Assembly (NCBI GenBank): GCA_023251275.1
Contig: JAHEZC010000239.1
Coordinates: 1-5,182, forward strand
Reading direction: 5' to 3'
Length of the DNA stretch: 5,182 nucleotides
Origin: Parafilimonas sp.
GTDB lineage: Bacteria > Bacteroidota > Bacteroidia > Chitinophagales > Chitinophagaceae
The stretch's first letter is position 1. Each line of letters begins with the position of its first letter. Both the position numbers and the translations under genes were made by a program. The notes below the pieces were generated by a model. That model was not told the DNA's origin. It ran no database searches and saw only the letters and a list, made by a program, of their open reading frames with translations. Below are positions 1-5,182 of the stretch, piece by piece.

Positions 1-298
1 CAAAAAATATCTCACCGATATGCAGGCCTATACGCAGAGGAACATTTGGATCTGATTGCAATTCCTGTTGCAATTCTATTGCACAGTTCATGGCTTCGGT
101 AGTGCTGGGAAATGTACACAAACTTCCGTCGCCATAATAATTCAGCACTTTTCCTTCGTGTATCTCAACTGTTTTATTAAGCGCAGCATTATAATGTTTG
201 ATCAACGCAACAGCCTTCTGCTCGTTCTCCTGCATAAGAGTAGTATAACCAACGATGTCGGTAAAAAGAATGGCAGCTAAGTGGCGTTGCTGTGACAT
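1..298 (-). CDS. Class III adenylate/guanylate cyclase-domain protein, N-terminal part (C-terminus outside window)
   Basis: This probably makes cyclic AMP or cyclic GMP from the nucleoside triphosphate in the cytoplasm. The 99 visible codons begin the catalytic domain almost at residue 1, with no signal peptide, membrane segment or sensory domain in front. The first metal-binding Asp is D14 in LAAILFTDIVGYTTLM (residues 7-22). The second is D57 in YYGDGSL (54-60). The strand RIGLHIGEI (89-97) matches the usual RIGIHxGxV stretch. The position that is normally Lys in adenylate cyclases (K-x-x-G-D) or Glu in guanylate cyclases is N53 here, so the product cannot be assigned from this part. The start is well fixed: ATG at 298-296 is the only candidate, because an in-frame TAG lies at 319-317. 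No Shine-Dalgarno is seen. Proteins of this layout often continue into TPR or beta-propeller repeats, but that part is not visible. It lies 93 bp downstream of the transporter gene on the same strand. The family call is confident; activity and product are not known. Confidence 0.9.
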   Translation of the reverse strand, partial: MSQQRHLAAILFTDIVGYTTLMQENEQKAVALIKHYNAALNKTVEIHEGKVLNYYGDGSLCTFPSTTEAMNCAIELQQELQSDPNVPLRIGLHIGEIFF

Positions 299-391
299 GG
301 AAGAGAATGATTGTGACTAGGAAATTTTATCTAATATAAGCTTTTCTCAATTACAGAGCACTCTCAATTTTCTGTTTTGAATTCTTCCGTC
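299..391. other. Short gap between transporter and cyclase genes
   Basis: This 93-bp A+T-rich gap separates two minus-strand genes. I see no strong GC hairpin followed by a T-run on the minus strand, so read-through from the transporter into the cyclase is plausible. I also found no full match to the TAnnTTTG promoter box. An 8-bp direct repeat, TCTCAATT, occurs at 345-352 and 362-369 (17-bp period); it may be chance. Confidence 0.4.
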
Positions 392-1942
392 TCAATGTAT
401 CGCCGTCACATTTACTTTCTTAATCCCTTTAAGCATTACCTGTATATTCCTGTCGCGGGCTTTGTTCTCATATTCACTGATGATTTCGAGAATATCGTAG
501 TCAATAAAATTACATTCACTGCCATCAATGGTAAGCATACTTTCTTCGGGAATTTTATCGAGTGCATCGCGGAATTTTACTTTATTCAGAAACGTTACAT
601 TTGAGTTCAGCTTTATATAATCAACCTCTCTTCCATTTTCCATCATCTTATTGATCTTATATTCCGCTTTGAAATTATTCTGCACAATAAAATAAACAGA
701 CAGTAATAACCCGATGCTCACACCGATCAGCAGGTCAGTTGCAAGAATAACAATAATCGTAATCATGAAAGGGAGAAACTGTTTCCATCCGAGACTCCAC
801 ATATTCCTGTACAGTTTTGGCTTGGTAAGATTATAACCTGTGACAAGCAAAATTGCTGCCAGTGAAGCATACGGAATCATGTTCAGCAAAGAAGGAATAA
901 GCAAAACAGCAAGCAAAAGAAAAAGTCCGTGTGTGAATGCGGAAAGTTTTGTTCTGCCGCCTGCATCCACATTTGCTGCGCCTCTTACAATTACTGCGGT
1001 GATGGGAATAGCGCCCAACAAGCCGCAGGCAATATTGCCGATACCCTGTGCAACTAACTCACGGTTTACCGGCGTGATGCGGTTATGCTTATCTAATTTG
1101 TCAATAGCTTCTATGCACAGCAATGTTTCCAGGGTCGCCAGCAGCCCGATGATTACGCCGTATTTCCAGATTTCAGTATCAGAAAAAAGCTTGCTGAGAT
1201 CAGGAAATGAAATATCTGAAAATATATTGGACGGGATACTTACCAACTGTGTTGGCCTCAGCGAAAAATCAGAGACTGTATTGGTCAAAAGAAGATTCAC
1301 AATAATACCAAGCACTACTGCCATTAAAGGAGCGGGGATCATTTTAAATTTCTTCGCAAAAGGTTGTTGCAGAACAATAAGGGCGGTTAAAGAAACTATG
1401 GTGATAAGAATAGCTCCGCGTGTGATCTGGTGATTGAAGTTTTTAATATTGCCCAAAAAATTTTTTGAAGAAAAAAGCTGCAGAAACCCGCTTGTCCAGA
1501 AGTCAGGCTGATCATATCCAAGTGCAATGGGAATTTGTTTGGAGATAAGAATGATGCCAATGGCTGCGAGCATTCCTTTTATCACGGCTGAAGGAAAATA
1601 ATTGGCGATGCTTCCAAGCTTCAGGACACCGAGAATGATTTGGAAAAATCCTGCAACAATAACAGCCAACAGGAAAATTTTGTAATCACCTAAAGCAGCA
1701 ATAGAAGCTGCAACTACTGTTGTCAATCCTGCCGCAGGGCCTGAGACAGCCAGTTGTGAACCACTTATCAATGAAACTATAAGACCACCTATGATGCCGG
1801 AAAGAATTCCTGCGGAAAGAGGTGCACCAGAGGCGAGTGCAATGCCCATGCAAAGCGGAAGGGCAACAAGAAAAACGGAAAGCCCTGCCGGCAAATCATA
1901 CTTCATCCATACAAGCCGGTAATACCTGATTTTTCTTCTCAT
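392..1942 (-). CDS. SulP/SLC26-family anion transporter with C-terminal STAS domain
   Basis: An inner-membrane transporter of 516 aa, within the normal range for bacterial SulP proteins. The substrate is not readable from sequence: family members carry sulfate, bicarbonate or other anions and dicarboxylates. Residues about 18-420 are a run of hydrophobic segments. Family landmarks are YDLPAGLSVFLVALP (15-29) in the first helix, AVSGPAAGL (65-73), the ETLLCIEAIDKLDKH stretch (272-286), and AIPITAVIVRGAANVDAGG (311-329) leading into the second inverted half; the anion site of SLC26 structures lies between TM3 and TM10. Residues about 435-516 are the cytoplasmic STAS domain. Its IDGSECNFIDYDILEII segment (472-488) lacks the phosphorylatable Ser found in SpoIIAA-type STAS proteins. 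An in-frame TAA abuts the ATG at 1942, so that ATG is the earliest start; Met13 is a possible alternative. No Shine-Dalgarno is seen. It is divergent from secA and upstream of the cyclase gene. No carbonic anhydrase gene, a frequent partner of bicarbonate-type members, is visible. Confidence 0.93.
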   Translation of the reverse strand: MRRKIRYYRLVWMKYDLPAGLSVFLVALPLCMGIALASGAPLSAGILSGIIGGLIVSLISGSQLAVSGPAAGLTTVVAASIAALGDYKIFLLAVIVAGFFQIILGVLKLGSIANYFPSAVIKGMLAAIGIILISKQIPIALGYDQPDFWTSGFLQLFSSKNFLGNIKNFNHQITRGAILITIVSLTALIVLQQPFAKKFKMIPAPLMAVVLGIIVNLLLTNTVSDFSLRPTQLVSIPSNIFSDISFPDLSKLFSDTEIWKYGVIIGLLATLETLLCIEAIDKLDKHNRITPVNRELVAQGIGNIACGLLGAIPITAVIVRGAANVDAGGRTKLSAFTHGLFLLLAVLLIPSLLNMIPYASLAAILLVTGYNLTKPKLYRNMWSLGWKQFLPFMITIIVILATDLLIGVSIGLLLSVYFIVQNNFKAEYKINKMMENGREVDYIKLNSNVTFLNKVKFRDALDKIPEESMLTIDGSECNFIDYDILEIISEYENKARDRNIQVMLKGIKKVNVTAIH

Positions 1943-1952
1943 TTAAATATCA

Positions 1953-1964
1953 GCAAATGTTTGC
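1953..1964. promoter_or_regulatory. Short palindrome next to the transporter start (possible operator)
   Basis: GCAAATGTTTGC has perfect 5-bp arms (GCAAA/TTTGC) around a TG spacer, 10 bp upstream of the transporter ATG. On the minus strand a near-match to the TAnnTTTG box (TACCTTTA, 1974-1967) lies just upstream, so a protein bound here could affect initiation or early elongation. A 5-bp-arm palindrome is common by chance, and no regulator is identified. Confidence 0.15.
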
Positions 1965-1983
1965 GCTAAAGGTAAGATTTTAG

Positions 1984-1989
1984 AGGAGG
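1984..1989 (+). promoter_or_regulatory. Consensus Shine-Dalgarno AGGAGG ahead of a 17-codon ORF
   Basis: AGGAGG sits 8 nt before ATG at 1998, which is ideal spacing for 16S rRNA pairing. It stands out because none of the three main genes in the window has such a site, as is usual in Bacteroidota. It would matter only if this stretch is transcribed on the plus strand, and no promoter was identified upstream of it. Confidence 0.25.
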
Positions 1990-1997
1990 ATTGATAA

Positions 1998-2051
1998 ATG
2001 GTTGAATGGGTTTCATTCAAAAATAAAAAACCCCTTATTTCAAATGAGTAG
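1998..2051 (+). CDS. Possible 17-aa peptide ORF upstream of secA
   Basis: The ORF reads MVEWVSFKNKKPLISNE and ends in TAG at 2049-2051. Its only support is the AGGAGG eight bases before the ATG. It resembles no peptide I recognise and has no hydrophobic or arrest-like segment of the kind seen in SecM. It ends 168 bp before secA and upstream of the best candidate secA promoter, so a secA leader role would need a promoter further upstream. Chance is a real possibility. On the other strand the same bases lie in the probable leader or promoter region of the transporter gene. Confidence 0.15.
   Translation: MVEWVSFKNKKPLISNE
2018..2025 (-). promoter_or_regulatory. Candidate -7 box for the transporter gene
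   Basis: On the minus strand this reads TATTTTTG, matching all fixed positions of the Bacteroidota sigma-ABfr box TAnnTTTG. It would give a leader of about 70 nt before the transporter ATG. No TTTG-like -33 element is seen at the usual spacing, and the region is A+T-rich enough for chance matches. A weaker box (TACCTTTA, 1974-1967) lies closer to the gene. Confidence 0.25.
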
Positions 2052-2053
2052 GT

Positions 2054-2080
2054 ATAAAAATCGCCGAATGGCTATTTTAT
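2054..2080. repeat. Imperfect inverted repeat (hairpin) between the divergent genes
   Basis: The arms ATAAAAATCGCC (2054-2065) and GGCTATTTTAT (2070-2080) can pair around a GAAT loop: three G-C pairs at the loop end, one mismatch, five A-T pairs, one bulged A and two more pairs. The outer A/T tracts give a short T-rich end on either strand. It could be a weak bidirectional terminator or an operator next to the secA promoter. The short GC core makes a strong terminator unlikely. Confidence 0.25.
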
Positions 2081-2099
2081 CTCATGGTATCAAATTGAT

Positions 2100-2107
2100 T
2101 AACTTTG
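2100..2107 (+). promoter_or_regulatory. Candidate -7 box for secA
   Basis: TAACTTTG is a full match to the Bacteroidota TAnnTTTG box on the strand of secA. Transcription from it would give a leader of roughly 105 nt. The -33 region is poor: TTTA at 2076-2079, spaced 20 bp, is the closest to TTTG. A second possible pair is TTTG (2134-2137) with GATTTTTG (2160-2167), which has a better upstream element but a one-base mismatch and a 22-bp spacer. Confidence 0.4.
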
Positions 2108-2159
2108 ACGCTTTGTAAAAAAACTGCTGCCATTTTGGCTAAACTTTTTTTGATAGCAT

Positions 2160-2181
2160 GATTTTTGGCAAATTGAAAATC
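2160..2181 (+). repeat. Weak stem-loop in the secA leader
   Basis: GATTTT (2160-2165) and AAAATC (2176-2181) are perfect complements. In RNA, three G-U pairs could extend the stem to a CAAA loop at 2169-2172. It is A/U-rich and low in predicted stability, about 38 nt before the secA ATG. TTTTGGC here (2163-2169) repeats the one at 2133-2139 exactly 30 bp away. No known riboswitch or leader family is recognised. Confidence 0.15.
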
Positions 2182-2219
2182 CTAAGTAAAACAATTATAA
2201 ACAATACCAATTATAAAAT

Positions 2220-5182
2220 ATGTCAGGTTTTTTAAGTAAGCTATTAGGCGGTAATAAAAGTGAAAAAGATGTAAAGAAAATGGAGCCTGTTAAGGATACA
2301 ATCAATGAATTTTTTCAGCGATACCAAAGCTTATCCAACGATGAGTTACGAAATAAGACAACACTTTTTAAGCAAAGAATACAGGATTATTTATCAGGCA
2401 TAGATGCTGAGATCAAAAACAAAAAGACAGAAGCCGAAGCTTTGACAGAAGCGGATATGCAGGGCAAAGATGCCATTTACCAGGAAATAGATAAACTGAA
2501 AAAAGACCGCGATAAGAAGATCGAAGAAGTTCTTGAAGAAATATTGCCGGAAGCTTTTGCGGTTGTGAAAGAGACTGCGAGACGTTTCAAGGAAAACCAG
2601 GAAATAATTGCATCGGCTACACAACTTGACCGGGATTTAAGTGTGCAGAAAGATTATATAAGAATTGAAAATGATAAGGCCATTTATAAAAATACCTGGC
2701 TTGCGGCAGGAGGTCAGGTTACCTGGAATATGGTTCATTTCGATGTGCAGTTGATAGGCGGTTATGTATTGCATAAAGGAAAGATTGCAGAAATGTCAAC
2801 AGGCGAAGGAAAAACGCTTGTGTCCACATTGCCCGCTTATCTGAATGCATTGGCTGGTGAAGGTGTACACATTGTAACAGTGAATGATTACCTTGCCCGT
2901 CGCGATGCTGAGTGGAACGGAACCATTTTTGAATGGCTCGGATTAACAGTGGATTGCATTGACAAACATCAACCCAACAGCGCTCAACGGCGGGCTGCTT
3001 ATTATGCAGACATTACTTATGGCACCAACAATGAATTTGGTTTCGATTACCTCCGCGACAATATGGTGCACAATCCGGATGAAATGGTGCAGCGCAAACA
3101 TCATTTTGCAATGGTTGATGAAGTGGACAGCGTTTTGATTGATGATGCCCGTACACCACTGATTATTTCCGGACCGATAGGTCATAGTGATAACACCGAT
3201 CAATTCTTTGAACTTAAACCGAGAGTGGAAAAAATAATGGAAGCACAGAAACGTGCTGTAAACCAGTTTCTCAATGAAGCTAAAAAGAAATTAGCAGAAG
3301 GTGACGACGATCCAAAAAGTGGCGGACTTGCTTTGTTCCGTGCAAATCGTGGACTTCCAAAAAACAGTGCAACCATTAAATTTTTAAGTGAGCCGGGTAT
3401 CAAAGTAAGACTCCAGAAAACAGAAAATTATTATCTCGCAGACCAGCAACGAGAAATGCACAAGGCAGATGCAGAATTATACTTCTACATAGATGAAAAA
3501 AATAATTCTGTTGAATTAACTGACAAAGGTATTCAACTCATTACACGTGCAGGAGAGGATCCGCAGTTCTTTATCATTCCTGATATTGGCGTTGACTTGG
3601 CTGCAATTGATAATGACACTGCATTATCCCCAAACGAAAAGCTGCACAAAAAAGAAGCGCTGCTGAATGAATATGCAATTAAAAGCGACCGCATTCACAC
3701 AGTACAGCAGTTACTGAAATCCTATACTTTATTCGAAAAAGATGTAGAATATATCGTGCTTGATGGTGCGGTTAAAATTGTGGATGAACAAACGGGTCGT
3801 GTTCTTGAAGGCCGCCGTTATTCTGATGGTTTGCACCAGGCTATAGAAGCAAAGGAAAACGTAAAGATTGAAGCTACCACCCAAACCTATGCGACTGTTA
3901 CGCTGCAGAATTATTTCCGTATGTACCACAAGCTTGCAGGCATGACGGGTACTGCATCAACGGAAGCTGCCGAATTCTGGAGTATCTATAAACTGGATGT
4001 AGTAACTGTTCCTACCAATCTTCCGATGGTTCGCCAGGATGAAGAAGACCTGGTGTATAAAACAAAACGCGAGAAGTATAAATCGGTCATTGATAAGATT
4101 GAAGAATTGCGTAACGCAGGAAGGCCTTCACTCGTCGGTACAACTTCTGTGGAAGTAAGTGAACTGCTCAGCCGTATGCTGCGGCAGAAACAGATTCCGC
4201 ATAATGTGCTAAATGCAAAACAGCATGCAAGGGAAGCGCAGGTGGTTGCGGAAGCAGGGATTGCGGGCAACGTTACTATTGCCACGAACATGGCAGGTCG
4301 TGGTACAGATATCAAGCTTGGGCCTGGCGTGAAAGAAGCAGGAGGCCTTGCTATTATCGGTACAGAACGCCATGAAAGCAGGAGAGTGGATAACCAGTTG
4401 CGTGGCCGCGCAGGACGACAGGGTGATCCCGGTTCTTCACAGTTCTTCGTGTCGCTTGAAGATGACCTGATGCGTATGTTTGGAAGCGAACGTATTGCAA
4501 AAGTAATGGATTTCGCAGGCTATAAAGAGGGCGAGGTAATTCAGCACAGGATGATCACGAAGAGTATTGAAAGAGCACAGAAAAAAGTGGAGGAAAATAA
4601 TTTTGGCATCCGTAAACGCCTGCTGGAGTATGATGATGTGATGAATAAACAACGCTCTGTAATTTATACAAAACGCAATCACGCTTTATTCGGCGAGCGA
4701 CTTGCTCTTGACCTTGACAATGCCTTTTATGATGTGGCAGATGGCTTGATAAACACCTTTAAAGAGCAAAATGATTTTGAAGGTTTTAAACTGGAGGTGA
4801 TTGTAAACTTTGGAATGGATACTGCAATCAATGCAGATGAATTTAATAAGGCGAACGAACAGGAACTGATTGTGAAATTATACAATGAAGCAACAGCGAA
4901 TTACCAACGTCGCAGGCAGGGATTGATGCCTGTGGTTCTTCCTGTATTTAAAAATATCCGGCAAACACAGGGAGCGCATATTGAAAATGTGGTTGTTCCT
5001 TTTACCGATGGCAGAAAAGGAATGCAGGTATTGGCCAATCTTGATAAAACCCTCAGCACAAATGGGGGAGAACTGGTGAATGCGCTGGAAAGAACGGTTA
5101 CGCTTGCTTTTATTGACGATACCTGGAAGGAGCACCTGCGTGCGATGGATGATTTGAAACAAAGCGTGCAGACTGCTTATTA
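2220..5182 (+). CDS. secA: Preprotein translocase motor ATPase SecA (3' end outside window)
   Basis: SecA drives unfolded preproteins through the SecYEG channel by ATP hydrolysis at the inner membrane. The window holds 987 in-frame codons; by length comparison, roughly the last tenth is missing, including the C-terminal tail. NBD1 has Walker A MSTGEGKT (192-199), [14 protein letters not shown] (269-282) and Walker [12 protein letters not shown] (298-308). The preprotein-binding domain spans roughly 315-475. NBD2 carries [10 protein letters not shown] (531-540), GMTGTAS (574-580), [13 protein letters not shown] (689-701) and the arginine-finger motif [16 protein letters not shown] (721-736). 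The scaffold helix follows: [16 protein letters not shown] (797-812) and [19 protein letters not shown] (965-983). No key catalytic residue is missing. Relative to E. coli SecA there are insertions at about 57-100, 124-168 and within 320-410, as in other Bacteroidota. ATG 2220 is chosen because an in-frame TAA lies at 2214-2216; the region before it is A+T-rich without a Shine-Dalgarno. It is divergent from the transporter, with no visible operon partner. Confidence 0.98.
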   Translation, partial: MSGFLSKLLGGNKSEKDVKKMEPVKDTINEFFQRYQSLSNDELRNKTTLFKQRIQDYLSGIDAEIKNKKTEAEALTEADMQGKDAIYQEIDKLKKDRDKKIEEVLEEILPEAFAVVKETARRFKENQEIIASATQLDRDLSVQKDYIRIENDKAIYKNTWLAAGGQVTWNMVHFDVQLIGGYVLHKGKIAEMSTGEGKTLVSTLPAYLNALAGEGVHIVTVNDYLARRDAEWNGTIFEWLGLTVDCIDKHQPNSAQRRAAYYADITYGTNNEFGFDYLRDNMVHNPDEMVQRKHHFAMVDEVDSVLIDDARTPLIISGPIGHSDNTDQFFELKPRVEKIMEAQKRAVNQFLNEAKKKLAEGDDDPKSGGLALFRANRGLPKNSATIKFLSEPGIKVRLQKTENYYLADQQREMHKADAELYFYIDEKNNSVELTDKGIQLITRAGEDPQFFIIPDIGVDLAAIDNDTALSPNEKLHKKEALLNEYAIKSDRIHTVQQLLKSYTLFEKDVEYIVLDGAVKIVDEQTGRVLEGRRYSDGLHQAIEAKENVKIEATTQTYATVTLQNYFRMYHKLAGMTGTASTEAAEFWSIYKLDVVTVPTNLPMVRQDEEDLVYKTKREKYKSVIDKIEELRNAGRPSLVGTTSVEVSELLSRMLRQKQIPHNVLNAKQHAREAQVVAEAGIAGNVTIATNMAGRGTDIKLGPGVKEAGGLAIIGTERHESRRVDNQLRGRAGRQGDPGSSQFFVSLEDDLMRMFGSERIAKVMDFAGYKEGEVIQHRMITKSIERAQKKVEENNFGIRKRLLEYDDVMNKQRSVIYTKRNHALFGERLALDLDNAFYDVADGLINTFKEQNDFEGFKLEVIVNFGMDTAINADEFNKANEQELIVKLYNEATANYQRRRQGLMPVVLPVFKNIRQTQGAHIENVVVPFTDGRKGMQVLANLDKTLSTNGGELVNALERTVTLAFIDDTWKEHLRAMDDLKQSVQTAY

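Larger units (their letters stand above)
1943..2219. other. Divergent intergenic region between the transporter gene and secA
   Basis: This 277-bp A+T-rich region must hold the promoters for both flanking genes. It contains candidate boxes in each direction, a short palindrome next to the transporter start, an imperfect hairpin near the middle and a 17-codon ORF with an ideal Shine-Dalgarno, each listed separately. I see no tRNA, no recognisable riboswitch and no insertion-sequence ends. Confidence 0.7.

Noticed and set aside
56..280. 74-codon plus-strand open frame at the left end
   Set aside because: It is antisense to the cyclase catalytic motifs (FTDIVGYT, YYGDGS), which fix the real coding strand.
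299..391. A terminator after the transporter gene
   Set aside because: No GC-rich hairpin followed by a T-run was found on the minus strand. Short AGAG/CTCT matches have a loop too small to fold.
840..1433. 197-codon plus-strand open frame inside the transporter gene
   Set aside because: It lies wholly antisense to the transporter, whose minus-strand frame has clear SulP motifs throughout. Its translation shows no recognisable domain, so it is a shadow frame.
2008..2033. GGGTTT / AAACCC inverted repeat as a rho-independent terminator
   Set aside because: The stem is only 6 bp with a 14-nt loop and no proper T-run after it. It also lies between divergent genes, where no transcript is expected to end.
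1943..2219. A SecM-like or VemP-like arrest peptide, or a riboswitch, controlling secA
   Set aside because: The only small ORF has no signal sequence or arrest motif and ends 168 bp before secA. No conserved riboswitch core is recognisable.
3986..4315. 109-codon minus-strand open frame inside secA
   Set aside because: It is antisense to the conserved SecA NBD2 region. The other minus-strand frames between 2394 and 5162 are likewise opposite an unbroken SecA frame.
5120..5182. A premature stop or frameshift ending SecA near the right edge
   Set aside because: The frame stays open through the conserved [15 protein letters not shown] motif to the last base. The gene is simply cut by the window.

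Overview
The window looks like a chromosomal segment from a member of the Bacteroidota, most likely close to the Chitinophagaceae. The taxon call rests on three things: a SecA carrying the long insertions typical of that phylum, A+T-rich start regions without Shine-Dalgarno sequences at all three main genes, and a match to the Bacteroidota promoter box TAnnTTTG upstream of secA. Family assignments come from motif recognition only; no database search was possible.

Layout, left to right. (1) Positions 1-298, minus strand: the first 99 codons of a soluble class III adenylate/guanylate cyclase-domain protein, cut by the left edge. (2) Positions 299-391: a 93-bp gap with no clear terminator. (3) Positions 392-1942, minus strand: a complete 516-aa SulP/SLC26-family anion transporter with a C-terminal STAS domain. 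(4) Positions 1943-2219: a 277-bp divergent intergenic region. It holds candidate promoter boxes for both directions, an imperfect hairpin, a short palindrome and an unusually well-placed AGGAGG in front of a 17-codon ORF. (5) Positions 2220-5182, plus strand: secA, the preprotein translocase motor ATPase, complete at the N-terminus and cut by the right edge after 987 codons.

The secA gene is housekeeping and has no evident functional link to the minus-strand pair. The transporter and cyclase lie in tandem and could be co-transcribed, transporter first. A speculative link is bicarbonate: some SulP proteins import it and some class III cyclases respond to it, but the sequence does not establish the substrate or such regulation here.

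I found no convincing undescribed system, mobile element, CRISPR array, tRNA or rRNA. The points most worth checking are the non-Lys residue at the cyclase's purine-specifying position, the transporter-cyclase pairing, and the Shine-Dalgarno-led mini-ORF between the divergent genes.
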